Assembly (NCBI GenBank): GCA_013397845.1
Contig: VZTG01007409.1
Span: forward strand, 680,918 to 744,917
Reading direction: 5' to 3'
DNA: 64,000 bases
Source of the DNA: Melanocharis versteri
Lineage: Eukaryota; Chordata; Aves; Passeriformes; Melanocharitidae
In this document: positions 24,182 to 35,250 of the stretch, in pieces
Layout of the letters: the number at the start of each line of letters is the position of its first letter
Position numbering within the stretch: position 1 is the first letter of the stretch
Made by a program: the position numbers and the translations under genes
Notes under the pieces: generated by a model
Told to the model about the DNA's origin: nothing
The model's input: the letters and a program-made list of their open reading frames with translations, nothing else
The model's database searches: none

Positions 24182-26384
24182 TATAGCTTTGTAAAGGAGT
24201 GTGAAACATCATACCAAGCCCAGGACTGGTAACTGCACTTCTTCCTGTGTAAGATGTCCAACTTTGAGGAGTGTCTTGTGTTCCTAAGCTTCCAAAAGCT
24301 CAGGGTGATGGCATCCCTTAAATTTGATGCTATGTTTGCATGTATTTTATGGTATTAGCTGTGTCAGTAATACTAAGGTTGCTGAAACTTCCCTAAATAA
24401 CGTAAGAGAGCAGCAATATTAGCGTAGGTGAGGCGTCTCTCTTGTGTATGTCCAATGGCGCACAATAAAAAAGCTTGATAAATTAGAAGTCTTTTATGTT
24501 GAACTAACCATAAAAAATACTGATGCCTATATATTTATTAAAATATCTAAATATATTTGAACAGATTGTTTTTTGTCAGAATAACATTTGACAAAGCACA
24601 CGTACCTCCTAAACAATTCCATTCTGGGTAGATGATGGAGAAAAAATAATTGTTTCTATAAACTAAATAAATCTGTTCTTGTGCCAAAGCTACAGAAGAC
24701 AAATCTTTATTCAAATATGTAGTGAAGTAATAAACCTGCTTAAGAGATAAATTTAATGGGGTTTTGGTGACTATATATTTTCAATAATTGTTTATATTTT
24801 TATTTTAGTAGCAGTTTTACAAAAAGAAGTTTGTTCCTTAAAAAAATCTTATTAATTCCAGCAATGGAGTAAAGAATTACAGTAGCATTCCTTGTGGAAC
24901 TGTTCTTCATATTTGTTTTTGTTTCAGAATCAAGAAAAACACAGCATGAAATTATGTAGCAAGGACCATAAGCAGCAAAAGAGAGGGAAGAACTATTTAA
25001 TTTGATCCAGGCATAAATTTCTAGAAGTAATGATAAAAGTCATACCATTTTCTGGCATTTGCAAAAAGAGAACCAGGGCTATCCTATTATGTTATCTTTG
25101 TACTGCATTGAACATAATAACAACTTGATTAATAGCTGGCTCTTGTAGGCACAGTCACAATGCAATTAAGCATGAAACATCTCATTATTAACTTTCAAAA
25201 ATAATTAGCCACCTTAATCCCAGTTAGAAAAAATTACTTCAGTGGTTGGACAGTAAAATATTAATTCTGTAACTTGTGTTCTCTAAACCACCACACACTC
25301 AGTGTGTGAAAAATGATCACAGTCTGTTAATTCTGAGTGTTCTGAATCCTATCTGGTTAGATGTTTTATGGTGCCTAAAGTAGATTGTTCTGGACCGACA
25401 GCTGCATTCCTTCAGGAGCCTTGCTGGACACTTAGGGTAGAAGCATCATTCTTTGCTCCCTCTGCAAACAGTAGGAAAGGGTAGGAATCAACAGCAGCCA
25501 GGCTTTTAGATAATGAAAGGTATACATCGTCATTTGAAGATAAATATTAATATGTTCTTCCTGTATGTGGTACAAAACTGAAATGTGCTAATCAAAAGCA
25601 TCTGTCAGCAGATGACCTCTCTTCTTCCACAGCAAGCACATATCAAATCATGTTATAAATCAGTGAACTTACGGATTTTTATCTCATCACCAAACCTAGC
25701 ACTAAATGTCATATGTATTGGTGTATCTGAACATTGCCAGTATTCAAGCTTTGTAGCTGAATTATGGTGAGGTAGTGAAGTGATGTCAAACCCCTTCAAG
25801 AATCTACAGTTATATAGCAGTTTTTATGACAGTATAGCTTATGTTACAGTAAAAAACCCCAATACCCTGGAGTAAAAAGGGTCTCCCAACAGGTATAACT
25901 CAGCTACACTTCTGTTTCACTGGCTTAGTGAAAGAAAAGAAACCAAACTCTTTTTCTTCTTTTTTTTTTCTTTTAATATTGTTTTATACACTAAAAAAAC
26001 CGCTAAAAATATGTAAACTTACATTTTACACCTCTGTATCTGAGCAATCACTATGAGAATAAAAGAAAAGCGCTTCCATGGATTAGTTTGATTAACCAAA
26101 TGTATGTGTCTGTTTCAGGATAAGATGAACACTGAATTACAATGCCTATTTCTCTCTGTTGGCCAAACAAGCATTTCAAGTGCATTTGCTGTCAGATTCC
26201 AGTATTGTACCTGAGGAGTATCATGTTAGTTATGTAAAATTGGATAAACCATCATCTAGGCTCTCCATAATGAGGAGAGGCCATCAACTCCAAACACAGT
26301 GCTCATCTTCCTCATATCGAAGAAAAGCAGAGAGAATTAAAAAAAAAGAGAAAAAGAGAGAATAAGGCAAAATGAGGAAGAGAG
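24182..26384. other. AT-rich unique DNA, no gene seen
   Basis: No repeat family, exon or RNA gene was recognised. A purine-rich stretch begins near 26330 and grades into the adjoining microsatellite. Confidence 0.55.
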
Positions 26385-26483
26385 AGGAAGGAAGGAAGAG
26401 AGGGAGGGAGGGAAGAAGGAAGGAAGGAAGGAAGGATGGATGGAAGGAAGGAAGGAAGGAAGGAAGGAAGGAAGGAGGGCGGG
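26385..26483. repeat. GGAA/GGGA purine microsatellite
   Basis: This tract of GGAA units is interrupted by GAGAGGGAGGGAGGG and GGATGGATGG. The + strand is almost all purine, so the tract can in principle form triplex DNA. It sits at the 3' side of the old CR1 body to its right. Its minus-strand translation gives proline/serine/leucine/phenylalanine repeats that are not a gene. Confidence 0.95.
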
Positions 26484-26494
26484 CTATGAGTTTT

Positions 26495-27310
26495 GTCAAA
26501 CATGATTCCCTTTGAAAAAATCTCTGCTGATTAATCCAAATCATCCTTCAGTGCTTCATGTTTTTGGAAGTAGTTTCCAGATAGATCCATTCCATCATTT
26601 TTAACAGGAAGGATTTGAGTCTTATCAGCCTGCTTTTCCCTAGATCCTCCTTCCTGAGGTTAGGAGAAACACTGCCTTTCTCCTAGTTGTCAAGTCTTGT
26701 GACTTCCATGACCTTTCAGAGGTTGATCAGCTACTTCAGCAGTCATGGGTGTATCCCATCAAATCTGATGGAATTGCGTGTCCAGCTTGTTTAAATGCTC
26801 TCTAATCTGATCCTTCTCCAGCAATGGTAAGTCTTTCTCACTCCATATTTTCCCGCTGGCTTCAGGGATTGTTAAAGGTAAGTAAAGGGTGAAGAAAAGA
26901 AGGTATTGTGTATCTCACCCTTTTCCACATCTTCTGCCCCAGTCAGCCGTGACCTTCATTTTTCCTGTCTTACTTTTGTGATTAATATACCTGAAGAATC
27001 CCTTCTGGCTGCCTTTCATATCACCACCAGATTCAATTTTGCTTTCCTTGTGCCATTAACCCTGGCCTGCCATACCTAAAGAACTTTTATTCATCCATTG
27101 CAGCACTGCGGCTGTGTGTGCTATCCCACCGTATCTGTATCTCAATAAGATTGTTACTCTACAACTGCACACACCTCTTCTTCCTCTGGTTTGCTCCCCA
27201 TGCTGTGCACGCTGTGTGCACATGCTGCAGGAACACCCAATTGTAATGATTTCCCAGAACAGGCATGAGAACTTCTCCCATGATGCTGTCCTGTAGTCAC
27301 TCCTGTATTT
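26495..27310 (-). mobile_element. Old CR1 LINE body fragment lacking its 3' end
   Basis: This is the reverse complement of an upstream part of CR1, heavily diverged. Recognisable segments are AACATGATTCCCTTTGAAAA (26498-26517), GTGTATCCCATCAAATCTGA (26750-26769), and the AATCCCTTCTGGCTGCCTTT segment (26997-27016) followed by ATATCACCACCAGATTCAAT. The CR1 3' UTR and tail are absent on the left, where a purine microsatellite lies instead. Because CR1 copies begin life with their 3' end, its loss implies a later deletion or rearrangement. Divergence indicates an old insertion. Confidence 0.75.
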
Positions 27311-29744
27311 ATGTACATGTGGTTGAGGTGGTCACCCTAAAGCCCTGTTCTGATGACTGAGGTTTCTTCTGCCCACCCTCTGCTTGCCATCCCCCTCACC
27401 TGACTGTGAAATATTGATTTCTTTTTTTTTTTCTATTTGTCAAAATATTTTCATATTTTCTCCTCATTTGTCAATGAATCAAAAAAATCCTTCTAGCAGC
27501 ATCAGAATAAAAAATTAAAGTACAAACCCTACAGTTGCCTATATGGCATTTTCTGGAAATGATGGTTTGGTGACTCCCTTTCTCCTGTCTCCCTTTCCTC
27601 ACTGTTGCCTGCCTTTCTTCCCTGTTGCCATCCTTTCCTCCCATTTTGTGCCTTGCCCACTTCCTTTTTTCTCTTCTTGCTTTAACATATCTGAACTTTT
27701 TCTGTGAGTATTAGAAACAGTATTTATCTGAGCAATATGCAGTCTGAGGTTTTGGAGATTTTAAAAAAATTTTGTCCTGGAGTGGAAATTATCAAAATAG
27801 TGCTTCTCTGGCTAACATGGAAAGAGACTTGAGAAAAGCATGCTAATATACATGGGGAGAACAACAGCATTAGGAACTCAAATGAGCAGGAGTTCAACAA
27901 ACTCGCAGTTCTCCAAATATTTAATGCAGGAAGCTTCCTCAAAGTCAATCAGCATTCCATAGGCAAGGAGGCAAAAGACTGTTCCTTGAAATTAAAAATG
28001 CAGTTGATTAATCCTATTGATTTTTGATTTAAACTGATTCAGTAACTTGTGAGAAAAATGAATTGCTTCCTTGGTGTTACTTTCATGCATAAAGCTGTAG
28101 ATAGCACAATATCTGAGTAATAGGCACCAGAAACAGATATCACTGATGGCATAATTATGCATTTACTGTAGTTTCAGATTTATCAGCCCATAAAGTACAT
28201 AGATTACTGCATGTTCCACAGCGTTAACGCAGTTAGGGCAATTTGATTTCATCTAAACATATTAAAATCAATGCTTGGTGTTTGGTTTAATTTCAAGCAT
28301 AAACACTACCCAGGGTTCTCAAGACGTGGAGAGCAGTTTCTTAGTGAAATGCATATTTCATAGCGTGTGTCACTTATCCATTATTTGGCTGCAAAGAGAT
28401 GTATCAATTGAGAAAGCTGGTAACGAACCACAAGTCACTCAATGAAGCATCAAATAACGGCAAATGAGAATTTTTCCCTGTCAATTCAAATTCAATCAAA
28501 AGCAGCTCACTTTATTATTTTGTACAAAGTTGTGAAACAGCATTTGGAATTTATTCTCTTTCCTATGACCTTTTGTGTTATTTTTTTCTTTTAAAATGTA
28601 AATTACTGTAAATGTAGCTTCCAGTTGCAGGAGTATTTAACTGAATACTACTATTCTAGCTACATCAGAAGATTTTTTTTTCTCATGCAAATTCTTAATA
28701 TCTTCCTTGATTATGGCTTTTAAAGCAAGTTCTATCTATTGCAGATATTTCCTGTTCTGATTTTTTTTTATTTTCACAACAACTACATTTTTCTCTCCCT
28801 GGTGTTTCTAGTTACCCTTCTGGTAATCTCCATGCCTTTCTTCTATTTTTATAATTTTCAGCTCTTATTTGCCATTGACCAATCTTAACTTCTGTCTTTT
28901 GTGTCACTATCAGTGCATGTACTTACCCATCTGCTCCTTGAAAAAGTTGCAATGACATATATTCTTGCCTGTTTAAATATTGCCTGTGCATAAAAAGCAT
29001 TTTATAAATTCCTCATCTGTTTCATCCTTCTGACTCAGGTATGTGTGACTTACATGAATCTTTTTTACATTATTTCACATCTATATATGATGAGTATGAG
29101 TGGATTTCCACTGTATGTAATGTGAAGAAGCAACGTGCATGATGTTCCTGCTGTTACTAGAACCAGAGGTAGCTCCGATCTCTAAAAAGAGTTGCAGCTT
29201 GGAGAAGAAACAAATAGTGGAGGTTAGAATGCAGATGTTTGGGATTAGGTTACATATTTATGATATTTAACCTTTTATAAAATAATTGTTGTATAAAGAA
29301 GGTCTTCAAAACCTTTTCATTTCTAGAAGCCTTTGGTGACTATGGCTGCTGTGACTTGGGAATCACTGATCATTTTTGGTATTAAAAATACTTTAGGCAA
29401 ATGACATTTGAGTAGTTCAGAGCAAATACAACAGAACAACTGTATATAGCAGTTTAATATCTTACATTGTAATGGTTGGTTTAACATTCATTAAGATCTC
29501 TGTTTAGAGAGAGAAAAAATTTTATAGTTGTTTTGAAGCTTTGATGAAATTAAATTGTTCTCTAAATGAAGTTGAAAGTGATTAATGAAGAAATGGCAGT
29601 GGTAGGAGTTGCATGGACAGAAGTACTGTAAAGAACTGATGACACCAATTCACTCACCTCTCTCAAGTTTAAAATATGGGGAGATGGGGACTGTACAGGT
29701 CATGGTCTGGGCATTTTCTGAATGTGATATGGTTTTATGTCTGG
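27311..29744. other. AT-rich unique DNA, no gene seen
   Basis: Pyrimidine-rich stretches near 27420-27680 and mixed AT-rich sequence follow, without a recognisable family or exon. Confidence 0.55.
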
Positions 29745-30560
29745 AATATATCATGATATTCTTCAGCTCCTTTCTGTTCACAGAACAGAGGAGTAACCCA
29801 AGTTGGAGGGGGTCCTCTGCTCCCTACTCAATGCAGTTCAGCTACATCAGGCTGCTTGGGGCTGTGCTCACTCAGCCTGAGTAAACTGCCTCGGCCTCCT
29901 CTTTGTATTGTCATCTCCTAGGCTTCAGCTATCTTGTTGGTCCCTTGCTGGACTTGGTCCGACATGTCAATACCTTTTTTTTACTGGGAAGTCCAAAGCT
30001 GAAGATTATTTCAGGTGCAGTCAGAGAGGTGTCTAATGGTGAGGAATTTTCATGTCTTTTGACTTTCTGGCTATAATTCTGTCAATACAGATCGGGATGC
30101 ATTTGGTTCACATCTCTGCAAGAGCATGGTGCTTGACAAATGCTCAACATACTTTCTTCCAATATCTAGGTTTTTTGCAAAGCTGCTTTCTAGCATGCCA
30201 GCACTCTATACAGATCCATGGAGTTATTCTGACACAGGAACAGGACTTAGCAGTTTTCTCTACTGAATTTTGTGATATTTCCTTAAGCTCCTCTCTCTAG
30301 CCTGTTAAGATCCCTCTGAATGGCTGCCCTCCAGCATGATGACTGTGCTTCTAGTCTTGAGGTCATTCATGAACTTGCTGAGGATCTTTTCCACCTCATT
30401 ATCTGGGATAACAATCAAGATGTTATTGGGCCTAGCATGAAGCCTTAAGAAATGCTGCTTGTAACCAGATGCTCCTTGGCTCTCGCGCTTCTGGTCACTA
30501 GTCTTTGAGTCAGGCCATGAGTTAATGTCCAGTCATATTTTCATGAGCAAGGTGAGTACC
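29745..30560 (-). mobile_element. Old CR1-like body fragment, minus strand
   Basis: Segments such as ACATCAGGCTGCTTGGGGCT (29844-29863), GATCCCTCTGAATGGCTGCC (30309-30328) and ATGAACTTGCTGAGGATC (30369-30386) match, from memory, the reverse complement of diverged avian CR1 sequence. No ATTCTATG-type tail is present. In CR1 order this piece lies 3' of the segment at 26495-27310, yet it sits to the right of it on the same strand. The two are therefore separate insertions, or one element whose parts were rearranged. Confidence 0.65.
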
Positions 30561-33500
30561 ATATCCACTGTACTTCACACTTCTGATTTGAAAATATTGG
30601 CATATAGCATTAGGAACGTGTAGGCTTTAGGCTGAGATTCTTCAAAGCTCTCACATAATAACCGAAGGAAGAAAACCCTACGTATGAATAGCAGCCCCAA
30701 ATCATAATAAGGCAAATTCACTCTATGGTGCTGGAAATGTGGTGTAATTCCAATGAATGACCATGCTGTGGGAGAATTAAAGAGGAAAAAGTATTTTGTT
30801 TGCACTTCTGCCATAATATGCCATGTATCACAACAGTCATTTTCTGCACATTAGCAGTGATAAAGTTGTCACTGCTTAGATTACTCTGAAAATTAGTGCC
30901 TGATTTTTCTTTATTTGTGTAAAGCTTTTCTGAAAATGGTGTTCATGTTAGCAGAAACACTTCTATAACACTCTGTAATGCTGAGCTGTTTTCTGCACAA
31001 CTGTTTATAGCATTTAAGCTTTTTTCCTTATTTTTGGTGTAGTAAGTAGCCATATTTATAGTGTTTGTGTCAGTGATGGATAATTTTTTGTTTATTTTGC
31101 AGTTTGACCATGTACATATACTGTAGTGTTTCGGTCTACTTGGTTTTGACTCGGATTTGTTAAAATCAGACACAAAAAAATTGCTACAAGACAAGGAACT
31201 AAGGGACTGATACATCAGTGTCAGGCTGAGCACCAGGACCACTTTTGAGCCCAGGTGCAAAGCACAGGGGATGCTCCTGCCCATGCAAGTGCAGCAGCTT
31301 GGGAAGGGGTAAGGCACAAGTGGCTGTTTTTATGTCAGCTCTGCCAGCTGAGGGGTTCTGGGGAGCACCCAGTCCATTGCTGTGCTTGAAAGTCCCTGTG
31401 GATGGCCCTATAGCAAAGGTCCATAGGAAAAGCTCGAAATTGCAGTGGCCTCACAGTTGTTCCTTGCAGATGGTAGAGATTGTCTTCTACCTTTAATATG
31501 CAGTGTGATATTATATCTTTTCAGTTTCTGAGCTCCATGCTCTGTGCTCTTCTTATTTTTTGATGTGCAACTGTTCACACTCTGCCAAAGATGTGTTGGC
31601 TAAATACTTTATTTAAAACCAATTTTGTGGAGATTTTTCCTTTCATGGTAAGGAGGGAAAACAACGTGGAGATCCAGATTCTACCATTTTTAAAGCACTA
31701 GTGCTTAGAAGAAACAGTACATCTGTGGTGTATTATTTATTAAATTATATTTTATGATTCTTTTGTGTGAACAAATCAAAATTGACTGTTTTGCCAATAT
31801 TAATTCCCCACTGGTGCATCTCACAGTGCAGTCTCTTCCAGGGACAGGCCCAGTTCCTCAGGGAAGTAAATAACTCAATGATTTACTGATAAAGCCACCC
31901 AGTACATATATCACCTATGTCTCATGCATCACTGTCACAGGCAACAGCTTGCCTTGCTAAGTGATTCCGTGTTGCTCTTTTTGGACTTCTTTCTCGTGTA
32001 ATCAGGTCATTCTACAAACCCCACATAATTTGCTCATGCTTATATGAGTGGATTTAATTTTAAAGTGCAATTCTATAAACTTGACTATAACAGCTGTTGT
32101 TGTGAATTTATAGATGGCTTATCTGTGCAACAAATATTGATAACTGCCAGTAATTGTGACATGGATTCATCTCATGAATTTGAGGATGGTTTTCCAAATC
32201 CCTTAGAATGTTTTAAGGTTTCTGCTCTGACGAGACAGTTTCAAATTCAAGGAGTAGTACTTACATTTTAAAGATTAGGAATAAAGCATGAATGACCTAA
32301 GACTATATAAAAATTACTAGATAAAAAAAAGGGTCAGGTATTTAAAACATATAAACAGCTTCAGTTTTGAGACTGTTCTTGAAAAACTCCATGGACCAGC
32401 CAAAGATGCTTAGCATCTTGTCAATAGCTCATGCAGTAAAAGTTATAATCAAGTTCAGAGAGATTTCCACATTATTTATAGTTCAGACTCGCTTCAAAGA
32501 AATGTTGCCCTAAATTTGAGAGGGATTACAATTGCTGATCTCAGCAATAAGGCTTGGATTCATAACACCTGAAGGCATTACACTGACCTACAGCAAGAAC
32601 AGCCTAATCAAAATCCAGGATCTGAACCTACTTATCTTGAATTCTGCCCTCTGAAAACAGCAAGGATGAAGGCGGAGTGTTTTCTGCTTAATTGAACTCA
32701 TTCAGTATTCTTAATTCATTGCATCCAGGAATGATATTCCACCTAACTCCAGATATTTCCTTAAAATGCCTCAACTGAGAGTGTAGTCAGAGGCTTTTTA
32801 CACTGTGAGTGGGGAGATGAGCCCCCCCAGGAGGCAATTCAGATAACCTGGTTTATGGCTATGGCCATAAAGGCTCAGGACCATTGGGGTAAAGGCCTCT
32901 TCAAGACTTGCACACTTTTGTCTCCACTGGAAATAAGAGCACCTGGATTGCCTAAATCAATTTGGATTTGTTTTGACAACCCTAAGGAACAGTGCTGGTA
33001 ATCTGGGAAGGACACTACAAAGGGTGGTTCAGGGCCTATCTTTTCAGGTAAATGCATCAAATGTCCTAAATAATCCGTGTTTACCTCATTTTACCTCTTG
33101 GTATCCTCATATATCCTTGCTTGAAACTTGAAGAGGGAAAATTTTACTTTCACACTGTAGTAGATCCTTTATGCTGCCTTCCCCATTTCTTGAGGAATCC
33201 CCTAAAGAACCAAAACTGCTTGACAGTTCTTCGGAGCTGCTTAAGTTCTAGGGTTGCTCTAGGTCTTTAGTACCAGACGTTTTTTCAGCTCTTTGGATAT
33301 CAGAGTCATAAAAGATAAGTGAAGGCTGGGAGACCAGGCTAAGTGCAGTGCCCCCCTGGTCCACCCTGCTGAATTGCTGGTATGTTCCAGAGCTGTGTTT
33401 TGGGCTCCTTGGGTGAGGTCTCCCCAGCCACCTCTGTTCCAAGGCACTGTGTGTGAGCAGCATGGGCTGCAGTCTGCTGGTGTCGTTTGACCTTGGACCC

Positions 33501-34745
33501 AGGATTGCTCCTTGGTCTCCTTTTTCAGCAGTAGCAGTGATGTGTGTTGCTACTTATTAAACAATACACGTACATGAAATTCAGGCATTTTTCCTTCCCT
33601 AGCTCTGATAAGTATCCTCAGGATGGAAACCCTTTATCTGCACATGCACCAATGTTCTTTCTTTACGGGGGCACATGTAGCACCCAGGTGACCTGTCACG
33701 TGCTGTGCTGGCTCAGAGCCACTTAGACCTTCAGTGGAGTAACATCTCCACGAAGCTCGTGTCAACAGAGTGGAAAATGAGAACATTTGGTGGAGAATAT
33801 ATTTGTCCTTAAGATGACATTTAACCTGTTTTTGAGGAGGAAATGCCTGATTTTACTATTTTTAAAAGACAATCAGCTGGAACGCAGAAATTCCTACAGG
33901 GGGGTAGGCATTTCCCAAGTGTAGCTTGTGTTTTGAAGTCACTTACTAAACTGTTTGAGACCCATTTATGGTGCTTTCTCTTGCGCAGGGACACGTCCTC
34001 CGTGGACGGTTTCACTGATGTCCGAACGAAATAAGATGCAAGTGAGAGCAAATAACACAGCAGTATTTGTTCCTGGTCAGAAACTTTCACTTCTACAGAC
34101 TCTGCTGTCTAAAATCAATGATACCTCTAAATCAACAACAACAAAAAAGGGAGCAAAACTGATTTGTTCCTTTGTTGAAGACCACACAGAGCAAGTAGTA
34201 AATCCTAAAAGGATACTGCACATTTGACTGACTGTTAGATAAAGAGAAAGCTTTCAGTCTTCATTAAAAAAAACAAAAATCAAAACCTCCCCCCCAACAC
34301 CAAAAAGACCCACAATGTAAAAAGCCCCAGACAGTTTCAACTGAGTGGGTCAGTATAGCTTGGTGTCAGATGTAAGCTGATACTGGAAATGTGTTTGGAA
34401 GGACAAAGAGAAGGGCAAATCTCTCCAAATAGGAAAAGGAGCTGAAGTTGGGTTTTTCTTCAAAAGATATTTTTTAAAAAACAAGATTATCTAGAGATGC
34501 TTAAAAAATGTATTTGTAGTTTGTGTTCATGTGAAATCCATTCTTAAATATGTCTGAAAATATAATTTTTCTAGGTAGGTATCTTTCAGACAGGAATTCT
34601 ATTTGCAGCATATTTTTCTTTAAAGGGTTTTTCATTTCTGCATAAAAAGCTTATTAATTATTTGTAACTGCTTGCCATCATATTCTGATAATAGAGGCCT
34701 GGTTATGGATAATAACTACCACTTCCCTATTTTGGGTCATATAGA
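30561..34745. other. Unique DNA with two GC-richer patches, no gene seen
   Basis: Bases 31220-31450 and 33240-33540 are richer in G+C than their surroundings and show no repeat family I recognise. Open runs over them (31245-31496 +, 33248-33463 minus) have no recognisable homologue. A run of C with A-rich flanks lies at 34265-34315. Confidence 0.45.
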
Positions 34746-34788
34746 TTATATATATATGCATGTATATATATACATATATACATATACA
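34746..34788. repeat. Alternating TA/CA microsatellite
   Basis: TA-rich alternating sequence with interspersed GCATG and ACATAT units. It is likely polymorphic. Confidence 0.85.
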
Positions 34789-35146
34789 ATTCCTCGTGCA
34801 ATATTACCCAAAGCATCTCCTTTCTCCCTGTACACAGGACCAAAAGTGCAGGCACATCATTTATTGATAAGACAAAAAGAATGTAATGAAATTATCAATG
34901 TTCTTGAATTAATTATGAACATGATTAAGAAAGCTAAAATCTCAGGAGCCAGGATCTCATTACCCATTCAGTCTTAGGGATTGCTTTCATTCAGCAAGGC
35001 AAAAAGGCTTTGAGCAGTCCCACAATTGCCTTAGTCTCATTTATTTGTGGTAGTATTAAGGTTTATTTGTTTTCTGGTTTGCACTTCTTCTGAAATTATT
35101 TCTCTTAGTTTATTCATTTAACAAAATGTTCCTTCCTGTGCCACAG
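34789..35146. other. Unique DNA upstream of the candidate exon
   Basis: It contains an open run ending at 34977 and a pyrimidine tract leading into the acceptor at 35146. No repeat family was seen. Confidence 0.4.
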
Positions 35147-35250
35147 AAGAAAGTGCCTATAAGGCCTACACAGGTTCTTCAGTCTGCAAACCTTCCTTTG
35201 AGAACATTTCTTTCAACTCACATTGCTGGAGCTCCTAAATATCTTTCAAG
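35147..35250 (+). other. Candidate 104-base internal exon
   Basis: This is the best-formed exon candidate in the window. The acceptor is TTCCTTCCTGTGCCACAG (35129-35146) and the donor is AAG|GTAAGTCTG (from 35251), both close to vertebrate consensus. The 104 bases are open in the frame starting at 35147 (34 codons plus two bases). The second frame stops early and the third stops only near the donor. The peptide is basic at the start, then mixed, and matches no family I recognise. No partner exon with compatible phase was found, so it could be a lone exon of a large gene, an lncRNA exon or a chance pseudo-exon. Confidence 0.25.

Noticed and set aside
26284..26544. Minus-strand open run rich in Pro-Ser-Phe-Leu repeats
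   Set aside because: It is the translation of the GGAA microsatellite on the opposite strand. Such runs stay open in every frame regardless of coding.
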